Assembly: GCA_040002995.1 (NCBI GenBank)
Contig: JBDUDK010000089.1
Span: 1-16,339 of the forward strand
Source of the DNA: JBDUDK01 sp040002995
GTDB taxonomy: Bacteria > Actinomycetota > Acidimicrobiia > Acidimicrobiales > Ilumatobacteraceae
Direction of reading: 5' to 3'
Length of the DNA: 16,339 nucleotides
Under the pieces are notes generated by a model. The model made no database searches, had not been told where the DNA came from, and worked only from the letters and a program-made list of their open reading frames with translations. The first letter of the stretch is position 1, and the number at the start of each line of letters is the position of its first letter. Shown in pieces: positions 7,200 to 13,798 of this stretch. A program made the position numbers and the translations under genes.

Positions 7200-8260
7200 C
7201 GCTCCATCACCTCGCGATACGCGTCGAGCGTGGCCGCGGCCGTCGCTTCCCACGTGAACCCGGCGGCGCGGGCCCGACCGGCGCCGGCCAGCTCGTTCGC
7301 GCGTTCGTGCGCGGCGCGAATGCCTGCCGCGATGGCGGATGGATCGTGAGGGTCCACGAGCACGGCCGCGTCGCCGGCGACCTCCTCCGTCGCCCCTCCT
7401 CGAGATGTCACCACCGGTGCGCCGTGCGCCATTGCTTCAAGGATCGGCAATCCGAAACCCTCCCAGAAACTGGGATAGCAGAACACGGTCGCCGCGCAGT
7501 AAAGACCGCTGAGTTCTGCTCCCCCGACAAATCCGAGAAAGCGGGCGCGCTCCCCGAGAAGCTTTGGCGTGTCGGCACCCCATCCCGCGGGTCCGACCAC
7601 GACGAGTCCGAGGTCGGGAAGCTGAGCCACCGCCGCGACGAGCCCGACCAGGTTCTTGCGGGGCTCGAGCGTGCCCACGAACAACACGAAGCGGTCGGGC
7701 AGGCGGTAGCGGGCTTGGAGTTCGGTGAAGCTTGTGCCGCGAGCGGACACGCCGACGCCGAGCGGCACGTAGCGCAACCGTGATTGTTCGATGCCCGCAG
7801 CCGAGCAATCCGCCATCGTGGCGCGCGACGAACACAGCACCAGTCTCGCCTCTTGACGCACAAGTTCGAGACCGCGTTCGAAGAAGCGCACACCTCGCCG
7901 CGTGAAGCGCGCGTCCTCGTGGCGCCACGCGAGATCGTGCAGTGTCACGACGAGTGGAGCGCGATGCCCAGGCGTGATGATCGTCGTGGCGTGGACGACG
8001 TCGACCGGACCCGTCACCCGCTCGACCACCGGCCGGCGCAGACCATGCCATGCCTCGTACAGCAAGGGCCGAGGCAATATGTGATGGCGCACCTCGATCG
8101 GAGGTGTCCACGGTGCCCGGGGAAGCGTGCGATGACGAGCCGCGACGCCCACAAGGGCCACACGTTCACCCATCAGTTGGCGAGTCACCTCGATGGCCGC
8201 CGCGGCAGTGCCTCCGGGGACGTCATGCCAGCATTGTTCGAGTGTGACCGCGACCCGCAC
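7196..8260 (-). CDS. GT4-family glycosyltransferase, first gene of the minus-strand glycan operon
   Basis: This 354-residue GT-B enzyme starts at GTG 8260. MRVAVTLEQCWHDVPGGTAAAA carries the N-terminal glycine loop, at VPGGTAAAA. The rest shows VHATTIITPGHRAPLVVTLHD, VLCSSRATMADC, FVGTLEPRKNL (the start of the donor domain) and WEGFGLPILEAMAHG with the conserved E-x7-E pair. EVAGDAAVLVDPHD follows, matching the truncated glycosyltransferase at the left window edge residue for residue. Codon choice in the two copies differs at many third positions, so the duplication is old. The donor sugar is unknown; GDP-mannose, dTDP-rhamnose and a GDP-deoxyhexose are the likely local supplies. It is divergent from the fcl-like gene with 34 bp between starts, so its promoter must lie in that gap or overlap the neighbour. 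An AAGG about ten bases upstream is a weak Shine-Dalgarno candidate. Confidence 0.9.
   Translation of the reverse strand: MRVAVTLEQCWHDVPGGTAAAAIEVTRQLMGERVALVGVAARHRTLPRAPWTPPIEVRHHILPRPLLYEAWHGLRRPVVERVTGPVDVVHATTIITPGHRAPLVVTLHDLAWRHEDARFTRRGVRFFERGLELVRQEARLVLCSSRATMADCSAAGIEQSRLRYVPLGVGVSARGTSFTELQARYRLPDRFVLFVGTLEPRKNLVGLVAAVAQLPDLGLVVVGPAGWGADTPKLLGERARFLGFVGGAELSGLYCAATVFCYPSFWEGFGLPILEAMAHGAPVVTSRGGATEEVAGDAAVLVDPHDPSAIAAGIRAAHERANELAGAGRARAAGFTWEATAAATLDAYREVMER
7206..7213 (-). promoter_or_regulatory. Strong Shine-Dalgarno that decides the TTG start at 7199
   Basis: On the minus strand GAGGTGAT lies six bases upstream of TTG 7199 and is a full match to the core anti-Shine-Dalgarno complement. 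It sits inside the end of the preceding glycosyltransferase gene. Most other overlapping starts in this window have no such site, so this one marks the rare TTG codon as the true start and may raise its translation independently of coupling. Confidence 0.7.
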
Positions 8261-8282
8261 GGCCGGTCAGCCTTCCACGCCG

Positions 8283-8288
8283 TACGAT
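8283..8288 (+). promoter_or_regulatory. Candidate -10 element for a leaderless fcl-like transcript
   Basis: TACGAT (matching TAnnnT) ends six bases before the ATG at 8295, so transcription would begin at or next to the start codon. No Shine-Dalgarno precedes that ATG, which fits a leaderless mRNA, a common arrangement in actinobacteria. No convincing -35 is seen about 17 bases upstream. The short palindromes CGTACG and CGATCG overlap here within the 34-bp divergent gap. Confidence 0.4.
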
Positions 8289-8294
8289 CGAGCC

Positions 8295-9248
8295 ATGGAT
8301 TGGCAAGGGCACAAGGTCGTTGTCACCGGCGGCTCCGGTTTTCTCGGCCGGGTGGTGGTCCGCAAGCTCGTCGATCTCGGCGCGCGGGTAACCGCTCCCC
8401 GCCGCAACGAGTTCGACCTCACCGATCGCTCGGCCGCCGAGCGCCTCTTCGCCGAGCACCGCCCCGACCTCTGTTTCCATCTCGCCGCCCAGGTCGGAGG
8501 TATCGGTTTCAACCAGGAACGGCCCGCCGATCTCTACCTCAACAACCTCCTCATGGGAACGAACGTCATCGAGGCGGCGCGTAGTAGCGAGGTTGCCAAA
8601 TTGGTCCTCGTCGGCACCGTCTGCTCGTATCCGAAGACCCCGCCGGTGCCGTTTCGCGAGGAGTTCCTGTGGGACGGCTATCCGGAGGAGACGAACGCGC
8701 CCTACGGCATCGCGAAGCGGGCGATGCTCGTGCATGCCCAGGTCAACCGGGCCCAGTTCGGGCAGCGGTCGATCTTCCTCATTCCCACCAATCTCTACGG
8801 ACCCGGCGACAAGTTCCATGCATCCGTCTCTCACGTGATTCCCGCGCTCATCAAGAAGATGGTCGAGGCGGTCGAACGCGGCGACGACAAGGTCGACGTG
8901 TGGGGCACGGGAACGGCGAGCCGCGAGTACCTGTATGTCGAGGATGCGGCCGATGGCATCGTGTTGGCCGCGGAGCACTACGACCAGGCCGCGCCGGTCA
9001 ACCTTGGCATCGACCACGAAATCACCATTCGCGAAACCGCAGAGACGATCGCCCGGCTCGTCGGCTTCAACGGACTCCTCCGATGGGATCCCACCAAGCC
9101 CGACGGTCAGCCTCGACGCCGCGTCGATGCTTCCAAAGCGGAAATGCTGTTCGGCTTTCGCGCCACCATGAACTTCGAAGAAGGGCTCCGGCGCACGATC
9201 GAGTGGTATCGCAACCACCGGACCGAGGCCAACGCGGCCCCGGTGTAG
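8295..9248 (+). CDS. fcl: GDP-L-fucose synthase-like epimerase/reductase (Fcl/WcaG family)
   Basis: This 317-residue extended SDR should convert GDP-4-keto-6-deoxy-mannose to GDP-L-fucose using NADPH, by 3,5-epimerisation and 4-reduction. Features are TGGSGFLG (11-18), FHLAAQVGGIGFNQ (61-74), GTVCSYPK (107-114, where relatives have SSCxYPK; the epimerising Cys110 is kept), the catalytic Y137/K141 in APYGIAK, NLYGPGDKFH and SHVIPALIKK. Near the C-terminus is KPDGQPRRRVDASKA, which matches the PDG(T/Q)xRKxxD family signature. Length is normal. The frame is open from 8193, but the sequence before MDWQGHK is antisense to the neighbouring gene, so ATG 8295 is chosen. The partner dehydratase gmd is not in the window, so the exact product (fucose or a related 6-deoxyhexose) is inferred. 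The gene stands alone on the plus strand between two minus-strand blocks. Confidence 0.88.
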   Translation: MDWQGHKVVVTGGSGFLGRVVVRKLVDLGARVTAPRRNEFDLTDRSAAERLFAEHRPDLCFHLAAQVGGIGFNQERPADLYLNNLLMGTNVIEAARSSEVAKLVLVGTVCSYPKTPPVPFREEFLWDGYPEETNAPYGIAKRAMLVHAQVNRAQFGQRSIFLIPTNLYGPGDKFHASVSHVIPALIKKMVEAVERGDDKVDVWGTGTASREYLYVEDAADGIVLAAEHYDQAAPVNLGIDHEITIRETAETIARLVGFNGLLRWDPTKPDGQPRRRVDASKAEMLFGFRATMNFEEGLRRTIEWYRNHRTEANAAPV

Positions 9249-10106
9249 TCATCGGGCGATAAGTCGCTTCACCAACGCTTTCAACGGCACGGCGAAATCA
9301 TCGAGCAGCGGATAGCCCAGCGCCCGCAGCACGGCATTGTCGAGCGCACCGTTCGCGGGACGCACCGCCGGCCGCGGCGGAATGAGCGCTGAGGTTGGTA
9401 TGGGCCGCACACGCTCAGGATCGTGTCCGGCCGCGGCCATCACCTCGCGTGCGAACTCGAACCAGCTGACCGCCCGCTGATTGGTGACGTGGATGAGGCC
9501 GGGAACCCGATCGACAGCGAGGCGCCGCAACATCGGCGCGAGGTCGGCGGTGAAGGTCGGATGCCCTCGCTGATCGTCGACGAACGCGAGCTCCTCGCGC
9601 TCGCCCGCCAATCTCAGCACGGTCTTCACCATGTTGGCGCCGTGCTCGCCGCAGACCCACGACGCGCGCACGACGGTGGCTCCCGGCGCGCCGGTGAGCG
9701 CCTCGAGCTCGCCGGCGCGCTTGGAACGCCCGTACTCGGAGCGCGGGGCGGGCTCATCACTCTCCCGGTAGGCACCCACCCGATCGCCGGCGAAGACGTA
9801 GTCGGTCGAGAGGTGCACGAGATGGACGCCGAATCGCCGACCGGCCTCGGCCACCCACCGGACGGCGAGCGCATTGTCGCGAAACGCCCGCTCGGGGTCG
9901 CTTTCGCAGGCGTCGACAGCCGTCCACGCCGCGGTGTGGATCACAGCATCGGGCCGCGCCGTCGCAACCGAGCCGAGCACCGCGTCTCTGTCGGTCACGT
10001 CGAGCATCGCGTGATCGCACGCGGTCACCACGTCTCCGGCCTGCTCACAGGTCATCACGACCTCGCGCCCGAGCTGCCCGGCCGCGCCGGTTATGAGCAC
10101 GCGCAT
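9249..10106 (-). CDS. rmlD: dTDP-4-dehydrorhamnose reductase
   Basis: This 285-residue SDR performs the last step of dTDP-L-rhamnose synthesis, the NADPH-dependent reduction of dTDP-4-keto-L-rhamnose. The N-terminus has TGAAGQLG (6-13), the RmlD form of the glycine motif. HTAAWTAVDACESD (57-70) replaces the usual NAYTAVDKAE, followed by LSTDYVFAG (99-107) and the catalytic YGRSK (Tyr125, Lys129). RASWVCGEHGANMVKTVLRL matches the RmlD RTxWVYGxxGxNFVxTM block. Length is normal. Its start shares one base with the rmlB stop (TGATG at 10104-10108), so it is the last gene of the rml operon. Its stop abuts the stop of the convergent fcl-like gene with no bases between, leaving no room for a dedicated terminator. 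Confidence 0.95.
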   Translation of the reverse strand: MRVLITGAAGQLGREVVMTCEQAGDVVTACDHAMLDVTDRDAVLGSVATARPDAVIHTAAWTAVDACESDPERAFRDNALAVRWVAEAGRRFGVHLVHLSTDYVFAGDRVGAYRESDEPAPRSEYGRSKRAGELEALTGAPGATVVRASWVCGEHGANMVKTVLRLAGEREELAFVDDQRGHPTFTADLAPMLRRLAVDRVPGLIHVTNQRAVSWFEFAREVMAAAGHDPERVRPIPTSALIPPRPAVRPANGALDNAVLRALGYPLLDDFAVPLKALVKRLIAR

Positions 10107-11071
10107 CAGAACGCGGCGCGGGCCTTAAGGGGCTCCCACCACCACCGGTTGTCGCGATACCAGGCGACCGTTTCCGCGAGCGCCTCGTCGAGTGCGTGCA
10201 CCGGTCGCCAACCGAGGGCCTCGATCTTCGCGGTGGCCACCGAGTAGCGACGATCATGACCGAGACGGTCGTCGACAGGCTCGATGAAGCTCTCGTCGCG
10301 ACCCGTGAGCACGAGTAGCCGGTGAGTGAGCTCGCGGTTGCTGATCTCGTTGCCCGCGCCGATGTTGTAGATCTCGCCGACGTTGCCGGCGCGCAGAACG
10401 AGGTCGGCGGCGACATTGTGATCCCACACATGGATCCAGTCGCGCACGTTGCCCCCGTCGCCGTACAGCGGGACACGCTTACCGTCGAGAAGGTTCGTGG
10501 TGAAGAGAGGGATGACCTTCTCGGGGAACTGGTAAGGCCCGAAGTTGTTCGAGCACCGAGTCACGATCACCGGTAGGTCGTAGGTGGTGAAGTACGTGAG
10601 GGCGATGAGATCGCTCCCCGCTTTCGACGCCGAGTACGGCGACCGCGGTCCGAGCCGGTCTCGTTCGGTGAACGAACCAACGTCGATAGATCCGTAGACC
10701 TCGTCGGTGGAGATGTGCAGGAAACGAGAGACGCCGACGCGGCGGGCCACGTCGCACAAGATATTCGTACCGTCACAGTTCGTGCGCACGAACGCATCGG
10801 GGTTCACGATTGAACGGTCGACATGACTCTCGGCCGCGAAGTGGACAACCGCCTCGTGGCCGACCATGGCGTCGGCCACGGCCTCTCGGTCGCAGATGTC
10901 GGCCTTGATGAAGGTGAGCCGGGGGTCGTCGATGATGTCGCGGAGGTTGTCGAGGTTGCCCGCGTACGTGAGCGCGTCGAAGACCGTCACCGTGTCGTCG
11001 GATTCGGCCAGGACATAGTGGACGTAATTCGAGCCGATGAAGCCCGCTCCACCGGTAACGAACAGCCTCAT
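10106..11071 (-). CDS. rmlB: dTDP-glucose 4,6-dehydratase
   Basis: This 321-residue NAD-dependent dehydratase turns dTDP-glucose into dTDP-4-keto-6-deoxyglucose, the second step of the rhamnose pathway. Motifs are GGAGFIGSNYV (7-17), DALTYAGNLDNL (32-43), HFAAESHVDRSI (77-88), the catalytic STDEVYG (121-127), YSASK (Tyr146, Lys150), RCSNNFGPYQFPEKVIPLF and VRDWIHVWDH. The STDEVYG Asp-Glu pair is diagnostic of the 4,6-dehydratases over plain epimerases. Length is close to the family norm of 320-350. It follows the rmlC-like gene after 27 bp and has the strongest leader-type Shine-Dalgarno in the rml block. It overlaps rmlD by one base. Confidence 0.96.
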   Translation of the reverse strand: MRLFVTGGAGFIGSNYVHYVLAESDDTVTVFDALTYAGNLDNLRDIIDDPRLTFIKADICDREAVADAMVGHEAVVHFAAESHVDRSIVNPDAFVRTNCDGTNILCDVARRVGVSRFLHISTDEVYGSIDVGSFTERDRLGPRSPYSASKAGSDLIALTYFTTYDLPVIVTRCSNNFGPYQFPEKVIPLFTTNLLDGKRVPLYGDGGNVRDWIHVWDHNVAADLVLRAGNVGEIYNIGAGNEISNRELTHRLLVLTGRDESFIEPVDDRLGHDRRYSVATAKIEALGWRPVHALDEALAETVAWYRDNRWWWEPLKARAAF

Positions 11072-11078
11072 GTCGTCA

Positions 11079-11084
11079 TCCTTT
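11079..11084 (-). promoter_or_regulatory. Ribosome binding site of rmlB
   Basis: AAAGGA on the minus strand lies seven bases before ATG 11071, within an AT-rich 27-bp gap that stands out from the surrounding high-GC sequence. It confirms the rmlB start. Confidence 0.7.
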
Positions 11085-11098
11085 GATTTCTTTTCACG

Positions 11099-11650
11099 TC
11101 ACGTACGCATCGGCCAGGAGGGACGTCGTCCGGCCGGAAGGTCCTTGCGCCGAGGGTTGGCCTGGTCGCGACCCGAGAGTACGGGGTCGGTGACGCCCCA
11201 ATCGGCGTCGACGTCGGGATCGTCCCATGCCACGCCGAGCTCGTCGGCCGGGTTGTAGTAGCCGTCGACGAGGTAGGTGATCGTCATGTCGGTAAGCGCG
11301 GCGAAGCCGTGGGCGACCCCCGGCGGGATGAACACGCCGAGGTGGTTGTCGTCGGAAAGCTCGAGCCCGAGCGTGGCACCGTCGGTGGGACCGCCCTCGC
11401 GGAGGTCGTGCAAGACCACCTGCGCCCGCCCGAACGGCACGTACCAGTAGTCGGCTTGGTGCAGGTGATAGTGCAGACCCACGATCGCTCCCGCTCGGCG
11501 GTCGCCGCGGTTGCCCTGCAGCATCTCGCGTCCGTGCGGGAACCACTCGCGCCGGTAGGTCTCGATGAAACGGCCACGTGGGTCGCCGTGCACGTCGGGC
11601 ACCACAACGAACACGCCCTTGATCACGTCGGACTCGGTCACCGTAGCCAT
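11099..11650 (-). CDS. rmlC: RmlC-like dTDP-4-dehydrorhamnose 3,5-epimerase with an atypical active site
   Basis: This 183-residue cupin is the only 3,5-epimerase candidate in a set that otherwise holds rmlA, rmlB and rmlD. RmlC signatures are DPRGRFIETYR (23-33), GLHYH (58-62), HDLREGGPTDGATLG (81-95), IPPGVAHGF (108-116), the catalytic-type Tyr126 in ITYLVDGYYNP and WDDPDVDADW (142-151). His60 and Asp144, expected to form the catalytic base pair, are kept. Two consensus residues are not. The Arg of LRGLH is Val57, and the Lys of QxKLV is Asp67 in the QADYWYV segment. It could be a diverged but working RmlC or an epimerase for a different dTDP-sugar. Location between rmlA (7 bp away) and rmlB supports the rhamnose role. 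GAGG five bases before the ATG serves as Shine-Dalgarno. Confidence 0.82.
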   Translation of the reverse strand: MATVTESDVIKGVFVVVPDVHGDPRGRFIETYRREWFPHGREMLQGNRGDRRAGAIVGLHYHLHQADYWYVPFGRAQVVLHDLREGGPTDGATLGLELSDDNHLGVFIPPGVAHGFAALTDMTITYLVDGYYNPADELGVAWDDPDVDADWGVTDPVLSGRDQANPRRKDLPAGRRPSWPMRT

Positions 11651-11657
11651 GGTGGCC

Positions 11658-12737
11658 TCACTCGATGTCGATGCGACAATGGTCGCCGACCATCATGCGC
11701 AGCGCGCGGGGACGAATCTGCGAGCGCACGACTTCGACTTCGCGGCCGATGAGCGAATCTTCGATGCGCGGGACGTCGATGATGCGACTCCGTTCGAGCA
11801 CCACGGAATGCTCGATTTCAGAGTTGACCACCTCGCAGAAGCGGTCGATCGACGTGAACGGCCCGATGAAGCTGTTGACGATGCGCGTGCCCGCGGCGAT
11901 GGCCACCGGTCCTCGGATGTGCGAGCCCTTGACTTCTGCTCCCTCCTCGACGATGACGCGGCCCTCGATCTGTGAGGACTCGTCGACCGCGCCGTCGAGA
12001 CGGGTGGTGATCTTCTCGAGCAGGAGGCGGTTGGCCTCGAGAATCGGCGTGAGTTTCCCTGTGTCGATCCACCAGCCGAGCACGACCTCGTGGCACACAC
12101 GGTGACCGTGCTCGATGAGCCATTGGATCGCGTCGGTGATCTCCAGCTCGCCGCGCGCCGACGGCTTGATGGCGCTGACGGCCTGGTGGATCGTGGCGTC
12201 GAACAGGTACACGCCCACCAACGCGAGATCGCTTGGCGGGTCGACCGGCTTCTCCACGAGGTGCACGACGTTGCCGCTGCGATCGAGTTCGGCGACGCCG
12301 AAACGGTGGGGATCGGGAACCTGCTTGAGCAAGATCTGCGCCGCAGGCGGCTTCGATCCGGCGCGCTCGCGCTCGAACGCGTCGACGAAAGCGCCGAGGT
12401 CCTGCTCGAGAAGGTTGTCGCCGAGATACATCACGAAGTCGTCGTCACCCAGGAAATCCCGTGCGATCAAGACGCAGTGAGCCAGCCCGAGGGGCAGCTC
12501 TTGCGCGAGATAGGTGACGGTGGCTCCGAATTGACTGCCGTCGCCGACCGCCGCCATGACCTCCTCGCGGGTGTCGCCGACAATGATCCCGATGTCGACG
12601 ATGCCAGCGGCCACCATCGACTCGAGCCCGTAGAACAGGATCGGCTTGTTCGCCACCGGCACGAGCTGCTTGGCGCTCGTATGGGTGATCGGACGCAGTC
12701 GCGTGCCCGCGCCACCCGCGAGTATCAGGCCCTTCAC
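11658..12737 (-). CDS. rmlA: Glucose-1-phosphate thymidylyltransferase, long form
   Basis: This 359-residue enzyme makes dTDP-glucose from glucose 1-phosphate and dTTP, the first step toward dTDP-rhamnose. The N-terminal nucleotidyltransferase domain has LAGGAGTRLRPIT (6-18), the RmlA-type KQLVPVANKPI (23-33), ELPLGLAH, MYLGDNLL with the metal-binding Asp, VEKPVDPPSDLALVGVY and LGWWIDTGK. The C-terminal domain of roughly 110 residues is a left-handed beta-helix of hexapeptide repeats. This makes it the long RmlA type seen in actinobacteria and archaea rather than the 290-residue enterobacterial form. It starts at GTG 12737, 25 bp after the LCP stop. It is separate in sequence from the ManB-like enzyme at 2968-3972, so the region feeds both GDP- and dTDP-linked sugars. 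Confidence 0.94.
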   Translation of the reverse strand: MKGLILAGGAGTRLRPITHTSAKQLVPVANKPILFYGLESMVAAGIVDIGIIVGDTREEVMAAVGDGSQFGATVTYLAQELPLGLAHCVLIARDFLGDDDFVMYLGDNLLEQDLGAFVDAFERERAGSKPPAAQILLKQVPDPHRFGVAELDRSGNVVHLVEKPVDPPSDLALVGVYLFDATIHQAVSAIKPSARGELEITDAIQWLIEHGHRVCHEVVLGWWIDTGKLTPILEANRLLLEKITTRLDGAVDESSQIEGRVIVEEGAEVKGSHIRGPVAIAAGTRIVNSFIGPFTSIDRFCEVVNSEIEHSVVLERSRIIDVPRIEDSLIGREVEVVRSQIRPRALRMMVGDHCRIDIE

Positions 12738-12745
12738 GACTATCG

Positions 12746-12751
12746 AGACTA
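12746..12751 (-). promoter_or_regulatory. Weak candidate -10 element before rmlA
   Basis: TAGTCT (TAnnnT) on the minus strand lies eight bases before GTG 12737, and no Shine-Dalgarno is present. A leaderless rmlA transcript from here would separate the rml genes from birA/LCP. No -35 was recognised and the hexamer is common by chance, so this is tentative. Confidence 0.22.
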
Positions 12752-12762
12752 CCGCTCGGTGC

Positions 12763-13758
12763 TCAGCGAAAGTGGGCCAGGACGGCTGTCGCGGCCCTTT
12801 GGTCCTCCACGAGCACCGACATTCCTCGAATCGTGGTGGCCGACGCGGGCAGGGTGTAGGTGTCGAGCTTGTCGCTGCCGAGCGAGCGGAACTGGCGGGC
12901 CAGGCGAGTCATGTCACCTTCCGTCAGCGACGCGTCGACGGTCACGTTGCCAACCACGGCGTCGAGCAACCCACTGATCGCGAGCGGGTTGCCGAGACCC
13001 TTGCTGATCGAGCGATCGAGAGCGATGCGCAAGAAGTCCTGCTGGCGCTTGACGCGGCCGAGGTCGGCGGTGCCGTCCTCGCGCCATCTGCCTTCACGGA
13101 GTTCTTTGTAGTGGCGCGAACGCGCGAAAGCGAGCGCCTGTGTGCCGCCCAAGTTTTGGCAGCCCGGATTGGGAATGTTGAGGCCGGTGTTGTCGTCTCG
13201 AGTCGGGTATTCGAAGCAGATCGTCACGCCGCCCAGCTCATCGACGAGTCGCTTGAAACCCTGGAAATCCACCTCGAGGTAGTGCTGGATCGTGATCCCG
13301 AAGTTGTCCTGCACCGTGCGCACGAGGGCATCGGGCCCGATCGAATACGCGGTGTTTATCCGATTTTTCTTCCCGTTCGTTCCGGCAATGGTCACGTAGA
13401 GATCGCGCGGTAACGACATGATCGAGGCCCGCCCGAGCACGGGATCGAGACGCAGCACCATGATCGTGTCGGATCGCTTGCCGCCCACGGCGTCTTCGTT
13501 CCCCATCGCGCCGTAGTCGGCATCACCAGGGTTCGCGCCCGCGCGGCTGTCCGACCCGACCAGCAAGTAATTCTGCGCGCTCGTGATGCCGGGCTCATCC
13601 TTCGCGGGCTGCAACGCCGCGCCGAGATCGATGCGGCCGATCTCGTCGAAGCGCTGGCTGATGTGGAACGAACCCGCCACCGCGATCCCGCCTGCGGTCG
13701 CCGTGAACAGCACGACGGCGCTGACGAAGCGCACGGCGGTGCGGCGAGAGCGACGCAT
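12763..13758 (-). CDS. LytR-CpsA-Psr (LCP) family glycan-peptidoglycan ligase
   Basis: This 331-residue membrane-anchored enzyme is expected to transfer a lipid-linked glycan onto peptidoglycan outside the cell. A short basic N-terminus (MRRSRR) precedes one transmembrane segment at about 9-29. The LCP domain shows NYLLVGSDSRAG (63-74), SDTIMVLRLDP (96-106), SLPRDLYV (115-122), NRINTAYSIG (132-141), the LVDELGGVTICF block (171-182), QALAFARSRH (207-216) and DLGRVKRQQDF (232-242). These hold the Asp and Arg residues that bind Mg and the pyrophosphate. No LytR_C domain follows. The open frame reaches 13914, but the extra residues are antisense to birA, so ATG 13758 is chosen. Its place beside rml genes recalls M. 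tuberculosis Lcp1 (Rv3267), which attaches arabinogalactan. Here the substrate is presumably a rhamnose-containing glycan. Confidence 0.93.
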   Translation of the reverse strand: MRRSRRTAVRFVSAVVLFTATAGGIAVAGSFHISQRFDEIGRIDLGAALQPAKDEPGITSAQNYLLVGSDSRAGANPGDADYGAMGNEDAVGGKRSDTIMVLRLDPVLGRASIMSLPRDLYVTIAGTNGKKNRINTAYSIGPDALVRTVQDNFGITIQHYLEVDFQGFKRLVDELGGVTICFEYPTRDDNTGLNIPNPGCQNLGGTQALAFARSRHYKELREGRWREDGTADLGRVKRQQDFLRIALDRSISKGLGNPLAISGLLDAVVGNVTVDASLTEGDMTRLARQFRSLGSDKLDTYTLPASATTIRGMSVLVEDQRAATAVLAHFR

Positions 13759-13798
13759 GATGAGGCGACGGTAGCGCCGCGACCTATACGTGAACGGG

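Noticed and set aside
8193..8294. N-terminal extension of the fcl-like gene to ATG 8193
   Set aside because: It would overlap the start of the divergent glycosyltransferase, and its residues have no family similarity. The Rossmann strand begins right after ATG 8295.
13759..13798. TATAGG- and TACCGT-like hexamers upstream of the LCP gene as a promoter
   Set aside because: No -35 at a proper distance and no single hexamer with convincing spacing. Read-through from birA explains expression equally well.
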